Shown here in pieces: positions 54,264-61,194 of a stretch of 64,000 nt of DNA. The position numbers were made by a program, and so were the translations under genes. The notes beneath the pieces are model-generated. The model was not told where the DNA came from and made no database searches. It saw only the letters and a program-made list of their open reading frames with translations. The stretch is taken from contig CAVPQK010000015.1 of assembly GCA_963707465.1 (NCBI GenBank), positions 124,001 through 188,000 of the forward strand. The letters run 5' to 3'. This stretch comes from Bog-159 sp963707465. Its GTDB lineage: Bacteria; Acidobacteriota; Terriglobia; Bryobacterales; Bryobacteraceae. The first letter of the stretch is position 1, and the number at the start of each line of letters is the position of its first letter.

Positions 54264-54680
54264 ATGGCAAAACAAAAGCAACCCAAGGAGCCCATGCCCC
54301 CCTTGAGTGCCTGGGCCGGACCCGTGGCGCTCGGCTGGCTGGTGCCTGGCGGAGGGCATTTTCTCCTCAAGCGCAACGGCCGCGGCATCCTGTTACTGGT
54401 CTCCATCACCCTCATGTATCTTTGTGGATTGGCCATGCGCGGAGCCATGTTTCAGCCCCAAAGCGGCGACCTCCTCACCATCCTCATCAACACCGGGGGA
54501 TTCATCGGCGACCTGGCATCCGGAATTCTCTATCTGCTCACGGTCTGGCTGGGTTACAATCAGCCCGACATGGCTGGCGCGGTTCACGACTACGGCACAA
54601 AATTCCTGGTCACCGCGGGACTGCTCAACATCCTGGCCATGGTGGACGTTTTCGAAATCGCCGCGAAGAGGAAAAGCTAA
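54264..54680 (+). CDS. Small integral membrane protein
   Basis: The 138-residue protein starts at ATG 54264 with a basic N-terminus (MAKQKQPKEPMPP) and three or four membrane spans: WAGPVALGWLVPGGGHFLLK, GILLLVSITLMYLCGLAM, LASGILYLLTVWLGYN and LVTAGLLNILAMVDVFEIA. The pattern GWLVPGGGHF..KRN is typical of a conserved Acidobacteria membrane family (possibly DUF6677, from memory). The next gene begins right at the stop (54681), so the two are co-translated. Function unknown. Confidence 0.75.
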   Translation: MAKQKQPKEPMPPLSAWAGPVALGWLVPGGGHFLLKRNGRGILLLVSITLMYLCGLAMRGAMFQPQSGDLLTILINTGGFIGDLASGILYLLTVWLGYNQPDMAGAVHDYGTKFLVTAGLLNILAMVDVFEIAAKRKS

Positions 54681-54866
54681 ATGCCCAAAATGAACCTCTC
54701 CCACCTGGAAGCGTCGCTGCTGTTTGCCCTGTTCACCTCGGTGGTGATGGGCGTGGTCACCAAACGCGACGACCGCGAACGCCTCCGCTATGGGTTATAC
54801 GTGTTTGGCTGCTTCGTGGCGGCGCTCTTCGGCATCGGCTGGATGATGCACTTCGGCCACGGCTAG
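54681..54866 (+). CDS. Small two-span membrane protein
   Basis: This 61-residue ORF begins directly after the previous stop. It has two hydrophobic segments, EASLLFALFTSVVMGVVTKR and YGLYVFGCFVAALFGIGWMM, joined by a charged loop (KRDDRERLR). It is a good candidate small membrane partner of the upstream protein. The spacing and lack of a gap support one transcript. No family is recognised. Confidence 0.7.
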   Translation: MPKMNLSHLEASLLFALFTSVVMGVVTKRDDRERLRYGLYVFGCFVAALFGIGWMMHFGHG

Positions 54867-54887
54867 AACCACCGTCAATCTATTCCA

Positions 54888-55658
54888 ATGCGGCGTGCCC
54901 TCATCGCATTCTTCGTCCTGACCCTGGCGGCGTTCGCCGCGAACATCAAGCTTTACCTCAAGGATGGCGGCTTTCACCTCGTGCGCGAGTACAAGGTCGA
55001 AGCCGACCGCGTCAGCTACTACAGCGTCGAGCGCAGCCAGTGGGAAGAGATGCCCCTCGACCTGGTGGACCTGAAACGCACCGAAGCCGAAGTCGCCGAG
55101 CGCCAATCCCAACTCGCCGCGGAGAATAAGGTGGTCATCGAGGAAGAGCACGCAATCAAAGAAGCGCGCGCCGAAGTCGCCAAAATCCCCCAGGACCCCG
55201 GCGTGTACTATATCGAGGACAACGTCGTCAAGCCCATTAAAGTGGCTGAATCGAAGATGCACACCCACAAAGGGCGCACCGTCCTCCAGGTCCTGTCACC
55301 GGTCCCCATGGTGCCTGGAAAATCCACCATCGAGATCGACGGATTGCATTCGCAGAATATCTTCGCCAATCCCGAGCAGGAATTCTATATCCAGCTCTCG
55401 GCCGAAGAGCGTTTTGGAATCGTCAAGCTGACGCCGGAACACGGCATCCGCATTGTGGAGAAAATCACCATCGTGCAGGTCAGCAAGGAAATCATCGAGG
55501 AGCCCATAGAGGTGCAGGTCTTCCGCAAGCAGATGACCCAGGACGGCCTGTACAAGCTCTGGCCCATGAAGCCCATGGATCCCGGCGAGTATGCGGTAGT
55601 CCAATTCACGCTCGGCAAGACCAACATGCAGGTCTGGGACTTCGCCATCAAGCCGTAA
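54888..55658 (+). CDS. Secreted hypothetical protein with coiled-coil
   Basis: The 256-residue protein has a signal peptide (ALIAFFVLTLAAFAA). YLKDGGFHLVREYKVEADRV then YYSVERSQWEEMPLDLVDL form a DUF-type start seen in Acidobacteria secreted proteins. A charged coiled coil follows at residues 60-100 (RTEAEVAERQSQLAAENKVV), then a beta-rich domain (VPGKSTIEIDGLHSQNIFAN, EFYIQLSAEERFGIVKLTPE, VAVQFTLGKTNMQVW-like end). It lies 21 bases after the small membrane gene. A double-hairpin repeat begins immediately after its stop. Confidence 0.75.
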   Translation: MRRALIAFFVLTLAAFAANIKLYLKDGGFHLVREYKVEADRVSYYSVERSQWEEMPLDLVDLKRTEAEVAERQSQLAAENKVVIEEEHAIKEARAEVAKIPQDPGVYYIEDNVVKPIKVAESKMHTHKGRTVLQVLSPVPMVPGKSTIEIDGLHSQNIFANPEQEFYIQLSAEERFGIVKLTPEHGIRIVEKITIVQVSKEIIEEPIEVQVFRKQMTQDGLYKLWPMKPMDPGEYAVVQFTLGKTNMQVWDFAIKP

Positions 55659-55702
55659 AGTGGGGCAGCCTCTCAGGCTGCGGCGGCCTCTCAGGCCGCC
55701 CA
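55659..55702. repeat. GTGGGGCAGCC double-hairpin repeat, post-stop copy
   Basis: GCAGCCT/AGGCTGC and GGCGGCC/GGCCGCC hairpins start one base after the stop at 55658. Its first stem differs from other copies (AGCCT instead of AGGCC), yet its partner strand differs to match, so pairing is conserved while sequence drifts. Confidence 0.85.
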
Positions 55703-56120
55703 AGCGGGTTCACCCAGCTCATCTCCCCCTAATCACCTGAAAACAAATGCCGACAATGTCCGATCCGCCTAGCCGCGCAAACGCCCGTGCTACCCTGATG
55801 TCGGGCAAGGCCGGCGGCGACCCCGCCCGGCCGACGCAACAAACGCAACGAAATGCAACACGTCATCGAAAAAACGAGGCACGTAACACGCGCGAAAAAT
55901 CCGGAAGCCGGCGCCAAGGCGTCAAATCTATGTAACTATAACAAAATACTAATGTTAACCAAGTCAATAAGCGAAATTGGGATTGTTTGGCCAATGAACT
56001 ATCCCCGCATCCCATGCACAAATCCGCACACGCAACCATAGCGGTCGGCCGTCGCGGCATACGAAGGTTACGAAGCGAACCCAAATTGCACAATTGTGCA
56101 GAGTGCCGGAGAGTGGCGTC

Positions 56121-56152
56121 CTATCGGCGTTCATCGGCGTTCATCTGCGGCC
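56121..56152. repeat. Triple 10-mer dispersed repeat, copy 4
   Basis: CTATCGGCGT, TCATCGGCGT, TCATCTGCGG and CC, followed by CCATGGTTTTTCC. It is part of the long direct repeat A. It mixes the CGG and CTG forms of the unit seen separately in copies 1 and 2. Confidence 0.85.
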
Positions 56153-56327
56153 CCATGGTTTTTCCGTTTACGGCCAACACGTCCCCAACGCTACTCGATG
56201 CAACGCCATGCAACGCCAAAGCGGCAGGAACGCAACCATTGTGGTCGGCCGTCGCGGCATACGAAGGTTACGAAGCGAACTCAAATTGCACAATTGTGCT
56301 CAGCCCTCAGCCCGGAGACCGGCGTCC

Positions 56328-56358
56328 TATCGGCGTTCATCGGCGTTCATCTGCGGCC
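56328..56358. repeat. Triple 10-mer dispersed repeat, copy 5
   Basis: CTATCGGCGT, TCATCGGCGT and TCATCTGCGG with CC, followed by CTATGGTTTTTCC. It lies in direct repeat B, about 90 bases before the GH42 start. Confidence 0.85.
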
Positions 56359-56445
56359 CTATGGTTTTTCCGGAATGAACCAACGACACAATCGTCTCAC
56401 CCCAAACCCGTCCCCGCCCGCCGTCCCAAGCTAAAATACACCCAT

Positions 56446-58485
56446 ATGCCACCCAAGCAACGTTGGCAAATGGCCGTCTTGGCGCTGCTGTGCGCCATCG
56501 CGCCGCTCCCCTCCGCCGCCGCCGAGCGGCCCGCCATCCTCCTGGGCGCCGCCTGGTACCCCGAGCAGTGGCCGGAGTCCCGCTGGCCCGAGGATTTGAA
56601 GCTCATGCAGGCTGCCCATATCCACGTGGTGCGCGTCGCCGAATTCGCCTGGAGCCGGCTTGAGCCGCAAGAGGGCCAATTCGACCTCGACTGGCTGGAT
56701 CGCGCCGTCGCGCTGGCCGGCGCGCACGGCATCTCGGTCGTCATCGGCACGCCCAGCGCCGCCCCGCCCGCCTGGCTCACGCAGAAGTATCCCGACACCC
56801 TCCGCACCGAGCAGGACGGACGCAAGGCGAAGCATGGCAATCGCCAGCAGGGGTCGCCCACCAGCGCGCGCTATCGCGAATTCTGCCGCCGCATCACGGA
56901 GCAAATGGCGCGCCGGTTTGGCCACAATCCGAACGTCATCGGCTGGCAGATCGACAACGAGTACGGCGCCTTCTCCTGGGACGACGAAACCCACCGCCAG
57001 TTTCAAGACTGGCTGCGCGAAAAGTATGGCACGCTCGATGCCCTCAACCGCCACTGGACCACCGAATACTGGAGCCAGACCTACACCGATTGGAGCCAGA
57101 TTCCCATGGGTCCGGGCGGCAACCCTGGGCTCGACCTGGAGTTCAAGCGCTTCCTCACGGCTTCCATCCGCAGCTTCCAGCACATCCAGGTCCAGGCCAT
57201 CCGCGCCGCGAGCGACCCGCGCCAGTTCATCACCTCCAACTTCATGGGCTGGTACGACGCCTTCGATCACTACGCGCTCTCCGAAGAATTGGACCTGGCC
57301 TCCTGGGATGACTACGTCGGCACCGGCCATCTCGACGCCGCGCGCAACGGCATGACTCACGACCTCACCCGCGGATTCAAACGCAAGAATTTCTGGGTCA
57401 TGGAGACCCAGCCCGGTTCGGTGAACTGGGCCCCGGTGAACAATGTGCTCGATCGCGGCGAGGTGCGCGAGATGGCCTGGCAGGCGATCGCGCACGGCGC
57501 CGACGCCGTCAGTTACTGGCAGTGGCGTAGCGCGCTAAATGGGCAGGAAGAATATCACGGCACCTTGGTAGGCGCCGACGGCACGCCCGTTCCGCTGTAT
57601 GACGAGGTCGCCCAAATCGGCCGCGAATTCGAGCAGGCGAGCGACGCCTTGGCCGGCACCAGTCCCGCGGCGGACGTCGCCATTCTGCACTCCTACGACA
57701 GCCGCTGGGCCATCAACGGCCAGCGGCACAATCGCAACTTCGATCCCGTGGGATTGCTGGGCAGCTATTACAAACCGCTGCGCGACATGCTCCAGCAGGT
57801 CGATATCGTGAGCCCCAGTGCGCCGCTGGCGGGGTATCGCCTGGTGGTCGCGCCGGGATTGAACGTGCTGCCGGGCGATGTGGCCCAGCGTCTGGAAGAA
57901 TATGCGCATGGCGGCGGGCACCTGGTGCTAGGGCCGCGCTCCGCCATGAAGGATACCTACAACGCGCTGCAGACGGCGCGCCAGCCCGGCCCGCTCGCGC
58001 CGCTGCTGGGCGGCCGCGTCGAGCAGTTCTACGCATTGAACGACGACGTGCCGGTATCCGGCGCATGGGGCAGCGGCCATGCGCGGCTCTGGGCCGAGCA
58101 ACTGAAGGCGCAAGGCGCGGACACACTACTCACCTATGGCGAAAGTAACGGCTGGCTGGATGGTCAGCCCGCGGTGCTATCGAGGAAAGTTGGGAAAGGG
58201 CGCATCACATATATAGGCGCATGGCTCGACGATGCCCTGATGCGTGCCGCCACCGAATGGATGATCCGCCTCGGCGGCCTCGCACCGGCCCTTGGACCCG
58301 CGCCCGAAGGCGTGGAAGTGTCGCGCCGCGTGGGAGCTGGCAAAGAAGTATTTGTGCTAATCAACCACACAAAAACACCACAGCAAGTAGCGCTGCCGCA
58401 CCCAATGCGCCGAGTACTACAAAATGACGCAACCGCGTCGTCCGTAGATCTACCGCCGCGAGGAGTGGAAGTCTTGCTCAAGTAA
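56446..58485 (+). CDS. GH42 beta-galactosidase, secreted
   Basis: The 679-residue protein starts at ATG 56446 with a signal peptide (AVLALLCAIAPLPSAAAE). The GH42 barrel opens LGAAWYPEQWPESRWPEDL. The acid/base Glu172 lies in GWQIDNEYGAF and the nucleophile Glu320 in NFWVMETQPGS. SYWQWRSALNGQEEYHG and a trimerisation-like domain (VVAPGLNVLPGDVAQRLEEY) follow, then a C-terminal beta domain. The frame stays open 459 bases upstream through intergenic repeats, which are not part of the gene. It would release galactose from oligosaccharides outside the cytoplasm. A hairpin repeat follows the stop. Confidence 0.93.
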   Translation: MPPKQRWQMAVLALLCAIAPLPSAAAERPAILLGAAWYPEQWPESRWPEDLKLMQAAHIHVVRVAEFAWSRLEPQEGQFDLDWLDRAVALAGAHGISVVIGTPSAAPPAWLTQKYPDTLRTEQDGRKAKHGNRQQGSPTSARYREFCRRITEQMARRFGHNPNVIGWQIDNEYGAFSWDDETHRQFQDWLREKYGTLDALNRHWTTEYWSQTYTDWSQIPMGPGGNPGLDLEFKRFLTASIRSFQHIQVQAIRAASDPRQFITSNFMGWYDAFDHYALSEELDLASWDDYVGTGHLDAARNGMTHDLTRGFKRKNFWVMETQPGSVNWAPVNNVLDRGEVREMAWQAIAHGADAVSYWQWRSALNGQEEYHGTLVGADGTPVPLYDEVAQIGREFEQASDALAGTSPAADVAILHSYDSRWAINGQRHNRNFDPVGLLGSYYKPLRDMLQQVDIVSPSAPLAGYRLVVAPGLNVLPGDVAQRLEEYAHGGGHLVLGPRSAMKDTYNALQTARQPGPLAPLLGGRVEQFYALNDDVPVSGAWGSGHARLWAEQLKAQGADTLLTYGESNGWLDGQPAVLSRKVGKGRITYIGAWLDDALMRAATEWMIRLGGLAPALGPAPEGVEVSRRVGAGKEVFVLINHTKTPQQVALPHPMRRVLQNDATASSVDLPPRGVEVLLK

Positions 58486-58487
58486 AA

Positions 58488-58530
58488 TGGAGGGCGGGCA
58501 ATCTTGCCCGCAGCCGGCTTTCAGCCGGCC
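58488..58530. repeat. GGGCGGGCAATCTTGCCCGC hairpin repeat, copy 3
   Basis: The element starts 3 bases after the GH42 stop. GCGGGCAA/TTGCCCGC and then GCCGGCT/AGCCGGC stems are seen. It ends 16 bases before the next start, so it also forms the leader ahead of the 6-phosphogluconate dehydrogenase ribosome site (AAGGGGGA). Confidence 0.85.
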
Positions 58531-58545
58531 AAAAGGGGGAATCAA

Positions 58546-59553
58546 ATGCAACTAGGGATGATCGGTCTGGGACGTATGGGAGCGAACATGGTCCGCCGTC
58601 TGATGCGCGGCGGGCACCAGTGCGTAGTCTGGGATCAAAACCAGTCGAATGTCGAGCAACTCGCCAAAGAAGGAGCCACCGGAGCGGCCACGCTGGCGGA
58701 TCTGCTTCACGCGCTGGAACCGCCCCGCGCAGTCTGGCTGATGATTCCCGCCGCCGCGGTAGATAGCGCCCTCGCCGACCTGTCTGCCGCCATGCAACCC
58801 GGCGACATCGTCATCGATGGAGGCAATTCCTACTACATCGACGACATTCGCCGCGCCAAAGAACTGGAGGCCAAAGGCCTGCACTGTGTGGATGTCGGCA
58901 CCAGCGGCGGCGTCTGGGGACTGGAGCGCGGCTTCTGCCAGATGATCGGCGGCCAGCCTGAAATCGTCCAGCATCTCGATCCCATCTTCAAAACGCTGGC
59001 GCCCGGCCGCGGCAACGCAGATCGCACGCCGGGGCGCGAGAAGGCCGGCGGCACCGCGGAGGAAGGCTATTTGTATTGCGGCCCATCCGGCGCCGGTCAC
59101 TTCGTCAAGATGGTGCACAACGGCATCGAATACGGCCTGATGGCCGCGTATGCCGAGGGCCTGAATATCCTGAAGCACGCCAACGCCGGCAAGACCAGCC
59201 AGACCTCCGACGCCGAAACCGCGCCCATGCGCAATCCGGAAAACTATCAATTCGACCTGAACCTGGCCGACATCGCCGAGGTCTGGCGGCGCGGCAGCGT
59301 GATAGCTTCCTGGCTGCTCGACCTCACCGCCATCGCCTTATTCCAGAAATCCGATCTGTCCGGTTTCTCCGGCCGCGTCTCCGATTCGGGCGAAGGCCGT
59401 TGGACCGTCACCGCGGCCATCGACGAATCCGTGCCCGCGCCAGTCTTGAGCGCCGCGCTCTACCAGCGTTTCAGCTCCCGCGGCGAAGAAGACTTCGCCG
59501 ACAAGCTGCTCTCCGCGATGCGCTTCCAGTTTGGCGGCCATGTCGAGCGCTAA
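58546..59553 (+). CDS. gnd: 6-phosphogluconate dehydrogenase (decarboxylating, short type)
   Basis: The 335-residue protein starts at ATG 58546 after AAGGGGGA. It has the NAD(P) loop GLGRMGANM (residues 7-15), VIDGGNSYY, the GTSGGVWG substrate loop, and the catalytic Lys region GHFVKMVHNGIEYG near 187. At 335 residues it is the short GndA-like form rather than the 470-residue one. It converts 6-phosphogluconate to ribulose 5-phosphate and CO2. Its last codons overlap the start region of the carboxylesterase gene. Confidence 0.93.
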   Translation: MQLGMIGLGRMGANMVRRLMRGGHQCVVWDQNQSNVEQLAKEGATGAATLADLLHALEPPRAVWLMIPAAAVDSALADLSAAMQPGDIVIDGGNSYYIDDIRRAKELEAKGLHCVDVGTSGGVWGLERGFCQMIGGQPEIVQHLDPIFKTLAPGRGNADRTPGREKAGGTAEEGYLYCGPSGAGHFVKMVHNGIEYGLMAAYAEGLNILKHANAGKTSQTSDAETAPMRNPENYQFDLNLADIAEVWRRGSVIASWLLDLTAIALFQKSDLSGFSGRVSDSGEGRWTVTAAIDESVPAPVLSAALYQRFSSRGEEDFADKLLSAMRFQFGGHVER

Positions 59554-61192
59554 CGTGGGGCAGGCCCGTGGCCTGCGGCGGCGTCTTACGCCGCCTCTAA
59601 TCTTGTTCTTATCCCTAACCGCCCAAGCCCAACCCATACCCACCGCAGTTGTAGCCGCCGGCGCCCTCCGCGGCTACCTCGCTCCCCCCGGCGCAGTCTT
59701 CAAAGGCATTCCGTTCGCCGCCCCGCCCGTAGGCCCGCTGCGCTGGCGCGAGCCCCAGCCCGTCAACCCATGGCACGGCGTGCGCGATGCCACCAAATAT
59801 TCGGCGGCTTGCCTGCAGAACGCGATCGGCACCGGCGCCTTCCTCGCGCCACTTGCCCAGCGCTATGGCAGCACCTACCCGACCCGACCCTGGAATCTCT
59901 CCGAGGACTGCCTCTACCTCAACGTCTGGACACCCGAATGGCCGATGAAAGAGCCCCGCGCCGTGATGCTCTGGATCCACGGCGGCTCCAACCGCATCGG
60001 CAGCGGCAACGAGCCGGGCTACGACGGCGCGGAACTGGCCCAACACGGGGTCTTGGTCGTAACCATCAACTACCGGCTCGGTCCGCTGGGCTTCTTCGCC
60101 CACCCCGACCTGACCCGCGAATCGTCGCACCATTCTTCGGGCAACTACGGTCTGCTCGATCAGATTGCCGCGCTCGGTTGGGTGCATGACAACATCGCGC
60201 AGTTTGGCGGCGATCCCGCGCGCGTGACCGTCTTCGGCGAATCCGCCGGAGCCATCGATGCAGGCATGCTGATGTGCTCTCCTCTAGCGCGGGGACTCTT
60301 CGCGCGCGTCATCATGGAGAGCGGCCCCGCGCTCGGCCTCGCCTTTGCGCACAGCCAGCGCAAGGCGGAGGAGTTCGGCCAGCGGGTCGCCCGCCTGGCA
60401 CTGCCGGCGCCTGGCGATGCCTCGCTCGAGCGTTTGCGCGCGCTGCCCGCGTCAGCTATCTTCGCGGCCGCCGCCAGAGCCGCAAAGCAGGAAGCCAATC
60501 CCGAATTCGTGCTGGATGGCTGGGTCCTGCCGCGAACCCCGCAGCAAGCCTTCGCCAGCGGCGCCGAACTGCCGGTCAATCTGATGGTGGGCGACAACGG
60601 CCGCGAAGCCAGCGTCTTTCGCGGCCCATCGGGAGCCGCAACGGCCGTCGGCGAGGGACCCATGAAAACGCTGCACATCAGCTACGGAGGCCTGGCGCCC
60701 ATCGCCATGGCCGCCTATGCGGTCGACACTCACATGGGCCGCAACGCCGCCGCCGACGATTGGCTCAACGACGCCTTGACCACCTGTCCATCGGCCGCCA
60801 TGGCCACGCTGAATGCCGCCGCCGGGCATGCGTCTTTCGTCTACCGGTTCCGCCGCTCCATCCCCGGCCAGGGAGAAAAGGATCTGGGATCGTTTCACAG
60901 CCTGGAACTGCCCTACGTTTTCGGTAAGCTCCACACACCGGCGTGGAGTTGGCTGCCCTTTGCGCCGCAGGACGATGGGCTGGCCACCACCATCCAAACC
61001 TATTGGACCAACTTCGCCAAAACCGGCGACCCGAATGGCGAAGGTCTCCCGCAGTGGCCACGATACGGCCCATCCGACGGTTACATGGAGTTCGGCAACG
61101 ACGGGCACGCGCACCCGAAGACGGGCGACCGGCCCACCTTCTGCAAGCTGGATATTCCGCAACTGAAACAGAGGTTGCTCGACAACCAATGA
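59540..61192 (+). CDS. Secreted type-B carboxylesterase
   Basis: The protein from ATG 59540 is 550 residues. The conserved serine-hydrolase nucleophile elbow GESAG is near residue 235, with the EDCLYLNVWTP and GGSNRIGSGN oxyanion motifs before it and the catalytic His in SFHSLELPYVFG. It would cleave esters outside the cytoplasm. The N-terminus SSANVGQARGLRRRLTPPLI then LFLSLTAQAQP has a basic and hydrophobic signal-peptide shape, and its basic part is translated from the GTGGGGCAGGC repeat at 59555-59598. The start overlaps the 6-phosphogluconate dehydrogenase end by 14 bases; a later TTG start is possible. Confidence 0.85.
   Translation: MSSANVGQARGLRRRLTPPLILFLSLTAQAQPIPTAVVAAGALRGYLAPPGAVFKGIPFAAPPVGPLRWREPQPVNPWHGVRDATKYSAACLQNAIGTGAFLAPLAQRYGSTYPTRPWNLSEDCLYLNVWTPEWPMKEPRAVMLWIHGGSNRIGSGNEPGYDGAELAQHGVLVVTINYRLGPLGFFAHPDLTRESSHHSSGNYGLLDQIAALGWVHDNIAQFGGDPARVTVFGESAGAIDAGMLMCSPLARGLFARVIMESGPALGLAFAHSQRKAEEFGQRVARLALPAPGDASLERLRALPASAIFAAAARAAKQEANPEFVLDGWVLPRTPQQAFASGAELPVNLMVGDNGREASVFRGPSGAATAVGEGPMKTLHISYGGLAPIAMAAYAVDTHMGRNAAADDWLNDALTTCPSAAMATLNAAAGHASFVYRFRRSIPGQGEKDLGSFHSLELPYVFGKLHTPAWSWLPFAPQDDGLATTIQTYWTNFAKTGDPNGEGLPQWPRYGPSDGYMEFGNDGHAHPKTGDRPTFCKLDIPQLKQRLLDNQ
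59555..59598. repeat. GTGGGGCAGGC double-hairpin repeat at carboxylesterase start
   Basis: GCAGGCC/GGCCTGC and GGCGGCG/CGCCGCC hairpins begin 2 bases after the 6-phosphogluconate dehydrogenase stop. In the overlapping frame they encode VGQARGLRRRLTPPL of the carboxylesterase. The second stem differs from other copies but is still paired. Confidence 0.85.
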
Positions 61193-61194
61193 GG

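Larger units (their letters stand above)
56032..56375. repeat. Tandem-like pair of imperfect direct repeats of about 145 bases
   Basis: Copy A starts CGCAACCATAGCGGTCGGCC at 56032; copy B starts CGCAACCATTGTGGTCGGCC at 56231, 199 bases later. Both contain GTCGCGGCATACGAAGGTTA, CAAATTGCACAATTGTGC, and end in the triple 10-mer followed by ATGGTTTTTCCG. The spacing segment differs. The palindrome GCACAATTGTGC is present in both. The pair suggests a duplicated regulatory or mobile unit. Confidence 0.85.
55703..56445. other. 743-base intergenic region with repeats upstream of the GH42 gene
   Basis: No convincing gene is seen. The region holds a long imperfect direct repeat (56032-56175 and 56231-56375) with two triple 10-mer repeats inside it. 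Open frames here continue into the beta-galactosidase frame but have no protein-like composition. The stretch near 55930-55990 is AT-rich (ACTATAACAAAATACTAATG) and could hold a promoter. Confidence 0.6.

Noticed and set aside
55987..56445. In-frame 153-codon extension upstream of GH42
   Set aside because: It is translated from intergenic direct repeats; a signal peptide begins at ATG 56446.
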